In this document: positions 1 to 5,069 of the stretch, piece after piece
Layout of the letters: every line of letters starts with the position of its first letter
How positions within the stretch are numbered: the first letter of the stretch is position 1
Origin: Bryobacteraceae bacterium
Lineage (GTDB): Bacteria > Acidobacteriota > Terriglobia > Bryobacterales > Bryobacteraceae
Direction: 5' to 3'
Assembly (NCBI GenBank): GCA_025350445.1
Contig: JANXXV010000051.1
Span: 1-5,069 of the forward strand
DNA length: 5,069 bases
Translations under genes and position numbers: made by a program
Notes under the pieces: model-generated
What the model was told of the DNA's origin: nothing
The model's database searches: none
What the model saw: the letters and a program-made list of their open reading frames with translations, nothing else

Positions 1-370
1 TGCGGCCGGATGCGTGCTGCGCCTCGATCACCGATTTACCCTCGGCGATATCGTGAACCATCGGCTTCTCGCAGTAGACGTGCTTGCCGGCTGCCAGTGC
101 TTCTTTGGTGATTTGCGCGTGCCAGTGATCCGGCGTGCCGACGATCACCGCGTCCACGTCTTTGCGGGCCAGCACCTCGCGGTGGTCGCGCGTGGTGAAG
201 ACGTGGCCGCCAAACAGTTCTTTCGATCGGGTGAGGCGCCCGTCGTAGATATCGGCCGCGGCTACCAGTTGCACTCCGGGGATTCGCAGCGCGGTCTTTG
301 TATCGGCCATGCCGCGACCGCCTGCGCCGATGAGCGCGATCTGGATTTTGTCGTTTGCCGAGGTTTGCAT
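1..370 (-). CDS. Gfo/Idh/MocA-family oxidoreductase, N-terminal part (runs off the left edge)
   Basis: This is the N-terminal 123 residues of an NAD(P)-dependent oxidoreductase. Family members usually oxidise or reduce sugars, inositols or related polyols; the substrate here cannot be told. The Rossmann fold opens with ALIGAGGRG (about residues 12-20), followed by the acidic end of beta-2 in [10 protein letters not shown], then [11 protein letters not shown] and the family signature YCEKPM, whose Lys is the conserved catalytic-site lysine. The start is well fixed: an in-frame TAA lies three codons upstream (377-379) and an AAGGAA ribosome site sits 10 nt before the ATG. There is no signal peptide, so the protein should be cytosolic, unlike its upstream paralogue at 657-2006, with which it shares about 65% of residues over 114 aligned positions. 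The C-terminal substrate-binding domain lies outside the window. Family assignment is secure; function is open. Confidence 0.93.
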   Translation of the reverse strand, partial: MQTSANDKIQIALIGAGGRGMADTKTALRIPGVQLVAAADIYDGRLTRSKELFGGHVFTTRDHREVLARKDVDAVIVGTPDHWHAQITKEALAAGKHVYCEKPMVHDIAEGKSVIEAQHASGR

Positions 371-380
371 TAGAGTTTAT

Positions 381-386
381 TTCCTT
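381..386 (-). promoter_or_regulatory. Ribosome binding site for the partial oxidoreductase
   Basis: The minus-strand sequence AAGGAA ends 10 nt before the ATG at 370. Together with the in-frame stop at 377-379 it fixes the start and rules out an upstream signal-peptide extension in this frame. Confidence 0.6.
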
Positions 387-579
387 GTCCGATGGCGGCG
401 CGATGGCGTGCCGGCAGGCCGTCCAACAGGCGTTAACTTCAGCCAAAAAGTCGCCTTTCCGTCCTTTGGCAGCCGTGCAAATACCGCTTCCTTACGGTGA
501 GCGGCTTTGTCAGTACATGACCTGGCTGACCCGCTTGCCGTGACGGAGCGGTTGTCTCCGTTCTCACGATAAACAAGTG

Positions 580-609
580 TGCATAAAAAGATTCTTAAGT
601 TAACGTTAA
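580..609 (-). promoter_or_regulatory. Candidate promoter/operator patch upstream of the partial oxidoreductase
   Basis: The palindrome TTAACGTTAA (600-609) lies in a locally AT-rich stretch inside GC-rich DNA. Read on the minus strand, TTAACG (609-604) and TATGCA (585-580) are separated by 18 nt and could act as weak -35/-10 boxes, with the palindrome as an operator overlapping the -35. CG-centred palindromes suit LacI-type regulators, which often control sugar genes, but this link is inference. Matches to consensus are poor and chance is a real alternative. Confidence 0.22.
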
Positions 610-656
610 TTGGGGTCCGCCCTCCGACGTTCTTCAGATCTTCAGCGTTCAGAATT

Positions 657-2006
657 TTAGCCGCCGGTTTTCAGTTTCATGTTCAGCGGGTCCCAATTGC
701 AAGCCCGCTGTTCAAAGTAGCTCATGTTCGACAGCAATGCCGGTCCGGCGGCGCGTAGCCCGAAGGTTGGATCTTCAATCACTGGGGTGCGAGTGCGAAC
801 GGCCTGGATGAAGTTGCGGTGATGATCCAGATGATCATTGTAGCCGCGCGGGGGCATGAAGCGCTCTTCCGCCTGCGGGCGGATCGCATCGGCGGTTGCG
901 CGCACTTGCGGATACTTCTCGCGGTACTGTTTGAGATATTGCTCCTGCACGTCCTTCGGGAATGTATCGATGGTGTAGCCGGGCTCGGCCTCGCGCGGTG
1001 TCTTCGACAGCGTGACTCCATTGCCAACGTTCATGATGCCTTCGCTGCCGACGAAGCGGAAGCCGGAACTCTCGCCCGCGCCGCTGACGAAGTTTACACG
1101 CAGCGCCAGATTGAAGGCAGGGTGTTGATCGGTGGCCTGATATTCGTAGAGTCCGAGCATCACGTCCGGCACGTCGCGTCCATCCTTCCAGAAGCGCAGC
1201 CCGCCGGTGGCGAACACGCGGCTGGGTCCAATGGCTCCGGTGATGAAGTGCATGCCGGAGAACAGGTGTACGAAAAGGTCGCCCGCGACTCCGGTACCGT
1301 AGTCGCGATAGTTTCTCCAGCGGAACAGCCGGATAGGCTCAAACGGCCGCTTCGGAGCGGTGCCCAGGAAGCGGTCCCAGTCGATATTCCCGGTCGAAGC
1401 ATCCGGCGGAATGGAATACTGCCAGGCGCCGATGGCTGAGTTCCGGTCCCACCAGGCTTCCACCATATTCAACTGTCCGATCGCGCCCTGCCGGAACAGA
1501 TCTTTCGCCTTCTGATACACGATGGAACTGACGCGCTGGCTGCCCACCTGCATGATCTGTCCGCTGCTCTTCTGGGCATCGATGACGCGCTGCCCATCTT
1601 CCACTTTCTGCACCATGGGCTTTTCGCAGTAGACGTCCTTACCGGCTTTCATCGCGTCCACGCAGATTTGCGCGTGCCAGTGGTCCGGAGTGCCCACGAT
1701 AATGGCATCAATGTCCGGCCTGGCCAGAACCTCGCGATAGTCGCGCGTCGTAAAAAGGTGGTTGCCCCAACGTTCTTTCGCGCGCGTGAGACGGCCATCG
1801 TAGATGTCGCTGACAGCGACGAGTTCGACGCCGGGCTGAGCCAGGGACGAGTCTGCATCGCCGGAGCCTTGGCCACCGGCGCCGATCAGCGCGACGCGGA
1901 TCTTATCGTTGGGAGAAAGTTTCTTGCCGGCCTGAGCGGCCAAGGACTGTGCGGCCAGACCGGCGACCGCCGCGGACTGCAGAAAGTGACGTCGAGAGGA
2001 TGACAT
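657..2006 (-). CDS. Tat-exported Gfo/Idh/MocA-family oxidoreductase
   Basis: A 449-residue NAD(P)-dependent oxidoreductase of the Gfo/Idh/MocA family, complete from ATG to TAA. Residues 1-26 form a twin-arginine signal: SRRHFLQ (R5, R6), a moderately hydrophobic Ala/Leu stretch and a likely AQA|G cleavage near residue 26, so the folded, cofactor-loaded enzyme should be sent across the inner membrane. The Rossmann domain follows: ALIGAGGQG (39-47), acidic D67 after beta-2, [11 protein letters not shown] (104-114) and YCEKPM (126-131, K129). The C-terminal domain carries IDWDRFLGTAP (208-218) and GDLFVHLFSGMHF (242-254), whose D243 and H247 match the conserved Asp/His region of the family's active site. 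A strong GGAGGAG ribosome site lies 7 nt before the start. The gene follows fmdB-like 2058-2411 by 51 nt and precedes a cytosolic paralogue. Sugar-type substrate is likely from the family; the exact reaction is unknown. Confidence 0.95.
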   Translation of the reverse strand: MSSSRRHFLQSAAVAGLAAQSLAAQAGKKLSPNDKIRVALIGAGGQGSGDADSSLAQPGVELVAVSDIYDGRLTRAKERWGNHLFTTRDYREVLARPDIDAIIVGTPDHWHAQICVDAMKAGKDVYCEKPMVQKVEDGQRVIDAQKSSGQIMQVGSQRVSSIVYQKAKDLFRQGAIGQLNMVEAWWDRNSAIGAWQYSIPPDASTGNIDWDRFLGTAPKRPFEPIRLFRWRNYRDYGTGVAGDLFVHLFSGMHFITGAIGPSRVFATGGLRFWKDGRDVPDVMLGLYEYQATDQHPAFNLALRVNFVSGAGESSGFRFVGSEGIMNVGNGVTLSKTPREAEPGYTIDTFPKDVQEQYLKQYREKYPQVRATADAIRPQAEERFMPPRGYNDHLDHHRNFIQAVRTRTPVIEDPTFGLRAAGPALLSNMSYFEQRACNWDPLNMKLKTGG

Positions 2007-2013
2007 ACTAGGG

Positions 2014-2020
2014 CTCCTCC
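2014..2020 (-). promoter_or_regulatory. Strong ribosome binding site for the Tat oxidoreductase
   Basis: GGAGGAG on the minus strand lies 7 nt before the ATG at 2006. It supports the start that includes the complete twin-arginine signal and is the best Shine-Dalgarno match in the window. Confidence 0.75.
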
Positions 2021-2057
2021 CAATAGTCTACTTCGTTGCAGTTGACGTCGCTGAAGT

Positions 2058-2411
2058 TTACTTGGTGGACGAATCTTTTGCCGCGGATGGCGTGGCGGCT
2101 GCCGGGGATGGAGTGCTCTCTGTCTTGGTATCCGACTTGCCGCCGGACTTGCTGTCAGACTGGTTGTCCGACTTGCCGTCCGACTTCGATGCCGCATCTC
2201 CGCCCGGCTTGGGAGCGGGGTTCGCGCCGGAGCCCTTGGCGTAATCGGTGGCGTACCAGCCACTGCCTTTTAAGTGGAACGCGGGGGCGGAAACTACTTT
2301 TTCGAGCTCGCCGCCACAAACTTCATGAATGGTCAGCGGAGCATCGGAGAATCTCTGGATCAGTTCGAAAACGTGGCCACACTTCCGGCACTTGTACTCG
2401 TACATTGGCAT
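2058..2411 (-). CDS. FmdB-family zinc-ribbon protein with hydrophilic repeat tail
   Basis: A 117-residue protein whose first 58 residues match the FmdB/regulatory zinc-ribbon family: MPMYEYKCRKCGHVFE at the N-terminus, then DAPLT (23-27), CGG (32-34) and SAPAFHLKGSGWYATDYA (41-58). The family's molecular role is poorly defined; a regulatory role was proposed for FmdB, the formamidase-linked namesake. The zinc site is unusual: C8 and C11 are present, but the usual second CPxC knuckle reads H29-E-V-C32, giving a possible Cys3His site. Residues 59-117 are a low-complexity Lys/Ser/Asp, then Pro/Ala/Ser tail, probably disordered, containing a four-residue periodic stretch. The start lies 18 nt after the S41 stop and has only a weak ribosome site, which suggests translational coupling. 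An alternative start at M3 would change little. Confidence 0.9.
   Translation of the reverse strand: MPMYEYKCRKCGHVFELIQRFSDAPLTIHEVCGGELEKVVSAPAFHLKGSGWYATDYAKGSGANPAPKPGGDAASKSDGKSDNQSDSKSGGKSDTKTESTPSPAAATPSAAKDSSTK
2115..2186 (-). repeat. 12-nt coding repeat (KSDx tetrapeptides) in the FmdB-like tail
   Basis: Residues 76-99 fall into six in-register four-residue units: KSDG, KSDN, QSDS, KSGG, KSDT, KTES. At DNA level the units share an imperfect 12-nt core (plus strand roughly GTCCGACTTGCC). The unit keeps the reading frame, so copy number could vary between strains without breaking the gene. It is a protein-coding microrepeat, not CRISPR. Confidence 0.7.
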
Positions 2412-2429
2412 AGCGTTGAGAGAGCTGCT

Positions 2430-3647
2430 TTATTCCTTCTTCGCGGTTTGTTGCGTCTTACCTTTTGTCAGCACTTCGATGGCGCGCTTCATCAAAGCAT
2501 CGCCCTCTTTCTTGGGCTGCGCATCGGGCTGTTGCGTTTCGTCCTCGGCGTCGGCTGCACCGTCATTGTCTGTCACCAGTATGGTGGGTGTGACTCCCGT
2601 ATCTTGAATAGCCTTGCCCGACGGAGAGTAATATTTTGCTACCGAAAGAATTACGGCGCCGCCATCGTCCATGGAGATGGCGCGGCGCATGGCCGCATCG
2701 CCGTACGTCCGTTCGCCTACGATTTCGACACGCTTGCTATCCAGCAGCGCGGCGGCGGCGACCTCTGCCGCCGTAGCGGTTCCACGGTTTGTAATCAGCA
2801 CCAATTGTTGCTTGTAAAGGGCCTTTGCAGGGTCGGCGTCAAAATTCTGGCGCGGCACTTTTTGGCCTTGTAAGTAGGTGAGAGTTCCCTTATCGAGGAA
2901 CAGATTAGCCAGCGTTGCGCCGTCTTCGGGCTTCCCGGAGGCGGAATTGCGCAGGTCGAGCAGGAACTTCTTGGCGCCTTGCTTTTGCAGTTGGGCCAGA
3001 GCAGTGGCAACATCGTTCACCTTGGTGCCTTCCAGCGACTGAATCTGGATTAAGCCAATGTCGTCCGGCAACAGTTTCGAAGTAACGGCGGGATACTTCA
3101 CCGCTGCCCGCGCCAAAGTGACTTTCTGAGGTTCCGGCTTGCGCAGACGCAGGACCGACAATTCAACGGAAGTATTGGCTTCCCCGGCGAGCAGCATTTC
3201 AGCGTAAGCCAGTGGCATGTCACGGGTAGCAATGCCGCCGATGCTCTCCAGCAAGTCGCCGGTATTCAATCCTGCTTTCGCGGCGGCCGAGCCGGGAATC
3301 GAATCGACCACGCCGACATAACCGAACTTCTTCGAGAGGATCAGGCCCACGTTGGCTTTCTTTGAATCCTGGTTCTTCACGTACTGCTTGTACTGTTCGG
3401 CATTCAGATAACTGGCGTAGGGATCGATGGATTCGAGCAATCCATTCATCGCTCCCAGGGTCACATTCTTGATGTCGGGCTCTTCCACATACTCGCTCTT
3501 GATGCGCGACAACACCTCAGTGTAGACAGCCAGATGACGGTAGGCATCTTCCGGAGAAGCGCTACGGCCCAGCACGGCGCCCAGCAGCAAGAAGACCACC
3601 AGTAAGGTGGACGATGTGACAACAACCAATTTGAAGCGGCTATTCAT
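2430..3647 (-). CDS. S41-family (CtpA/Prc-like) membrane-anchored PDZ protein, predicted inactive protease
   Basis: A 405-residue homologue of C-terminal processing peptidases (MEROPS S41). Residues 7-27 form one hydrophobic segment, an uncleaved anchor or signal, placing the rest in the periplasm. The family's N-terminal helical region follows (VLSRIKSEYVEE, 45-56; LLESIDPYASYL, 70-81), then a PDZ domain at about 98-180 (VDSIPGSAAAKAGLNTGD, 114-131) and the S41 core (FLLDLRNS, 228-235; ITNRGTATAAEVAAAALLD, 285-303; VGERTYGD, 310-317; ILSVAKYYSPSG, 333-344). The catalytic residues are substituted: the nucleophile Ser of GSASASE is T292, the general-base Lys 25 residues later is D317, and the CtpB-type Gln four further on is R321. 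The LDLRNNPGG loop is also altered to LDLRNSASG. Fold assignment is secure; loss of proteolysis is inferred, leaving a binding or scaffold role. A charged tail (about 361-405) ends the protein. It likely heads the operon with the FmdB-like gene. The ribosome site is weak (GGA about 6 nt before the ATG). Confidence 0.93.
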   Translation of the reverse strand: MNSRFKLVVVTSSTLLVVFLLLGAVLGRSASPEDAYRHLAVYTEVLSRIKSEYVEEPDIKNVTLGAMNGLLESIDPYASYLNAEQYKQYVKNQDSKKANVGLILSKKFGYVGVVDSIPGSAAAKAGLNTGDLLESIGGIATRDMPLAYAEMLLAGEANTSVELSVLRLRKPEPQKVTLARAAVKYPAVTSKLLPDDIGLIQIQSLEGTKVNDVATALAQLQKQGAKKFLLDLRNSASGKPEDGATLANLFLDKGTLTYLQGQKVPRQNFDADPAKALYKQQLVLITNRGTATAAEVAAAALLDSKRVEIVGERTYGDAAMRRAISMDDGGAVILSVAKYYSPSGKAIQDTGVTPTILVTDNDGAADAEDETQQPDAQPKKEGDALMKRAIEVLTKGKTQQTAKKE

Positions 3648-3768
3648 AGAATTCCAGCCTTATAGGGTTACAATCGGCAACTTCTACAATTACTCTAGTG
3701 TAACAGACGGACGATGGCGGCCCGGTTTTCGTTTCCACAACCTATCCGCAGTGGCCGTCATAGACATA

Positions 3769-3784
3769 GACGGCGCCAGCCGTC
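3769..3784 (+). promoter_or_regulatory. Leader hairpin upstream of the pilT-like gene
   Basis: GACGGC (3769-3774) pairs perfectly with GCCGTC (3779-3784) around a four-base loop GCCA. It lies about 33 nt before the preferred ATG at 3818 and is not followed by a T-run, so it is not an intrinsic terminator. It would sit in the 5' leader of the ATPase message if transcription starts near 3690-3700. A regulatory role is speculative. Confidence 0.3.
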
Positions 3785-3802
3785 AGAATGAATCAGGGAA
3801 TT

Positions 3803-3809
3803 AGGGAAG
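3803..3809 (+). promoter_or_regulatory. Ribosome binding site deciding the pilT-like start
   Basis: AGGGAAG lies 8 nt before the ATG at 3818. The in-frame ATG at 3788 has no comparable site before it and would place this motif inside the coding region, so 3818 is preferred. Confidence 0.6.
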
Positions 3810-3817
3810 TATTTTGT

Positions 3818-4981
3818 ATGGCAGGATACGATAACGAACTTTCGCGAATTGTGGAGGAACTGAACCGGGCAGCGCCGGCCTCGCGGGTTCCCGAAAGAAG
3901 GACCCCGCACCTGGTGCCTGTCTCGGCCAGCCTGGACCAGCTGTTGTCTTACGCGGCCAAGAACAATGCGTCCGATGTGTTGCTGGTGAGCGGTTCCGCG
4001 GTGGCGATGCGGGTGAACGGGGCGTTGACGCCCGCGGCCGGGCCGATCTTATCGCCGGACGACATCTCGCAATTGGTATTGCCACTGCTGGAGGCGGCCC
4101 AGTTCGAAGAACTACAGCGTTCTAAGTCGGTGGATTTCTGCTTTGTCCGGGAGCCAATCGGGCGGTTTCGGGCCAATCTGCATTATCAGCGGGGCACGCT
4201 GGCGGCCAGTGTGCGGCTGCTGCCGGCGCGCATCCCCACGCTGGAATCGCTCCATTTGCCGCCCGGGCTCAGCCGCCTGGCCAAGCGCAGGCAGGGACTG
4301 GTGCTGGTGACGGGACCGACCGGCTGCGGCAAAACTTCCACGCTGGCGGCGTTGATAGACCTGATCAACAACAAACGCCGCGACCACATTGTGACGATTG
4401 AGGACCCGATTGAGTATCAACACCCGAATCGCAGTTCGATTGTGGAGCAGATTGAAGTTGGACACGATACACCGGCCTTCGTCAATTCGTTGCGCAGTAT
4501 TCTGCGGCAGACGCCCGATGTGATTCTGGTGGGAGAAATGCGCGATCCGGAGACGATGGCGACCGTGCTGACGGCGGCTGAGACCGGGCACCTGGTATTT
4601 TCGACGCTGCATACGAACGACGCCCCGCAGGCGGTTTCGCGGATTCTCGATTCGTTTCCCAGCGGTCATCAGCCGCAGATCCGGCAGCAATTGTCGCTGG
4701 CGCTGCTGGCGGTGGTGGCGCAGCAGCTACTTCCGGCTGCCGACGGGGTTGGGCGCTATCCGGCGCTGGAGGTGATGATGGCTTCCGACGCGATTCGAAA
4801 TCTGATCCGGCGCGGAGAGGACCATCAACTGCGGTCGCAGATTTCAATTGGCCGGGCGGAAGGGATGATTACGATGGAGCAATCACTGGCGGACTTAGTG
4901 CGGACCGGGCGGATTTTGAAGGAGACCGCGTTTGCGCATTGTTTCCGGATGGACGATTTGCGGCGGCATTTGGAGGGGTGA
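3818..4981 (+). CDS. pilT: PilT-like type IV pilus retraction ATPase
   Basis: A 387-residue secretion-type hexameric ATPase of the PilT/PilU group, which powers type IV pilus retraction and twitching motility from the cytoplasmic face of the inner membrane. The N-terminal PAS-like domain begins at about residue 36 (LDQLLSYAAKNNASDVLLVSG). The motor domain shows Walker A GPTGCGKT (166-173, K172), Asp box IVTIEDPIEY (191-200, E195), Walker B PDVILVGEMRD (233-243, catalytic E240), His box TGHLVFSTLHTNDA (256-269), and the PilT hallmark AIRNLIRRGE (325-334). No tetracysteine zinc motif or long GspE-type N-domain is present, which argues against PilB/GspE. About 35 extra, charged residues precede the usual PilT start, so it is longer than the roughly 345 residues typical of PilT. 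The start at 3818 is chosen for its ribosome site; an in-frame ATG at 3788 would add ten residues. Many genomes carry several PilT paralogues, so PilT versus PilU is not settled. Confidence 0.93.
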   Translation: MAGYDNELSRIVEELNRAAPASRVPERRTPHLVPVSASLDQLLSYAAKNNASDVLLVSGSAVAMRVNGALTPAAGPILSPDDISQLVLPLLEAAQFEELQRSKSVDFCFVREPIGRFRANLHYQRGTLAASVRLLPARIPTLESLHLPPGLSRLAKRRQGLVLVTGPTGCGKTSTLAALIDLINNKRRDHIVTIEDPIEYQHPNRSSIVEQIEVGHDTPAFVNSLRSILRQTPDVILVGEMRDPETMATVLTAAETGHLVFSTLHTNDAPQAVSRILDSFPSGHQPQIRQQLSLALLAVVAQQLLPAADGVGRYPALEVMMASDAIRNLIRRGEDHQLRSQISIGRAEGMITMEQSLADLVRTGRILKETAFAHCFRMDDLRRHLEG

Positions 4982-5000
4982 AGCTAAGCGCCCGGGAGGA

Positions 5001-5069
5001 ATGAATCTTTCCATTCGAGAGGTCTCGCCGAGCCACGCTGGCCGGCAAGTGGTCACGAACGGGTGGCGA
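5001..5069 (+). CDS. Possible start of an unidentified gene after pilT (runs off the right edge)
   Basis: An ATG at 5001 opens 23 codons with no stop before the window ends. The predicted peptide begins MNLSIREVSPSHAGR and is not one I recognise. It lies 19 nt after the pilT stop on the same strand, as expected for an operon partner. Against it, GGGAGGA directly abuts the ATG, leaving no usual ribosome-site spacing, and another plus-strand frame is also open over this short stretch. Treat as tentative. Confidence 0.3.
   Translation, partial: MNLSIREVSPSHAGRQVVTNGWR

Larger units (their letters stand above)
371..656. other. 286-nt intergenic gap between the two oxidoreductase genes
   Basis: No convincing gene is seen on either strand; the short open frames crossing it have no recognisable protein character. 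It contains an AT-rich patch (about 570-611) with a perfect 10-nt palindrome at 600-609, and a 6-bp hairpin (ACGGAG at 543-548 with CTCCGT at 556-561) that lacks a following T-run in either direction. The gap is much longer than the other same-strand spacings here (18 and 51 nt), so the left-hand oxidoreductase may have its own promoter in this region. Confidence 0.5.
3648..3817. promoter_or_regulatory. Divergent intergenic region between the S41 and pilT-like genes
   Basis: These 170 nt must carry the promoters for the leftward S41 operon and the rightward ATPase gene. The section around 3660-3705 is AT-richer than its surroundings. On the plus strand it contains two TACAAT boxes (3669-3674 and 3685-3690), each five of six matches to the -10 consensus, but neither has a good -35 at normal spacing. 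An inverted pair GTTACA (3667-3672) and TGTAAC (3699-3704), 32 nt centre to centre, could be a regulator site. Exact promoters cannot be fixed by eye. Confidence 0.45.

Noticed and set aside
36..446. Open reading frame of 136 codons on the minus strand
   Set aside because: It overlaps the recognised oxidoreductase N-terminus in another frame and its translation is Arg-rich with no family motifs, as expected for a GC-rich shadow frame.
543..561. Hairpin ACGGAG / CTCCGT as a terminator for the Tat oxidoreductase
   Set aside because: Only 6 bp of stem with a 7-nt loop, and no T-run follows on either strand.
819..1439. Open frame of 206 codons on the plus strand
   Set aside because: It is fully antisense to the Tat oxidoreductase, lacks a recognisable domain, and its length is explained by GC-rich codon use of the real gene.
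2115..2186. CRISPR-like short repeats
   Set aside because: The 12-nt units are contiguous, in frame, degenerate and without spacers; they encode a tetrapeptide repeat.
2274..2873. Open frame of 199 codons on the plus strand
   Set aside because: It runs antisense across the junction of the FmdB-like and S41 genes, both of which have clear family motifs; no protein family is visible in it.
2430..3647. Calling the S41 gene a pseudogene because its catalytic residues are missing
   Set aside because: The frame is intact over 405 codons with conserved fold motifs, a membrane anchor and a PDZ domain, so a maintained non-catalytic protein fits better.
3659..3664. TATAAG on the minus strand as the -10 box of the S41 operon
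   Set aside because: It lies only 11 nt before the ATG, leaving no room for a leader with a ribosome site, and no -35 at 16-18 nt spacing was seen.
4112..4690. Open frame of 192 codons on the minus strand
   Set aside because: It is antisense to the Walker A and Walker B region of the PilT-like ATPase and looks like a shadow frame.

Overview
The window looks like chromosomal DNA from a GC-rich Gram-negative soil-type bacterium, most plausibly an Acidobacteriota member of the Solibacter/Bryobacter kind. This assignment is an inference. It rests on gene-family style: Tat-signal Gfo/Idh/MocA oxidoreductases in tandem, a C-terminal-processing-protease homologue with a degenerate active site, an FmdB zinc-ribbon protein with a long hydrophilic tail, and a PilT-type ATPase. 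There is no rRNA or other phylogenetic marker to confirm it.

Layout. Four genes lie on the minus strand and read leftwards from about 3647: an S41-family (CtpA/Prc-like) membrane-anchored protein (2430-3647), a FmdB-family small zinc-ribbon protein (2058-2411, 18 nt after the S41 stop), a Tat-exported Gfo/Idh/MocA oxidoreductase (657-2006, 51 nt further on), and, after a 286-nt gap, the N-terminal part of a second Gfo/Idh/MocA protein that runs off the left edge (1-370). The first three are close enough to form one transcription unit. The 286-nt gap before the fourth could hold its own promoter. On the plus strand a PilT-like twitching/retraction ATPase (best start 3818, end 4981) is transcribed divergently from the S41 gene, and a possible further gene begins at 5001 and leaves the window.

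How the genes relate. The two oxidoreductases are clear paralogues: about 74 of 114 residues are identical in an ungapped hand alignment, with DNA-level similarity at a constant offset of 1555 nt. One carries a twin-arginine export signal and the other starts directly at the Rossmann fold, so the pair may act on related sugar-type substrates on opposite sides of the cytoplasmic membrane. No shared pathway between these enzymes, the S41 protein, FmdB and PilT can be shown from sequence.

The most notable observation is that the S41 protein keeps the fold signatures (membrane anchor, PDZ domain, S41 core) but has Thr for the nucleophilic Ser, Asp for the general-base Lys and Arg for the supporting Gln. 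It is therefore predicted to be a non-proteolytic pseudoenzyme. No mobile element, CRISPR array, tRNA or rRNA was seen.
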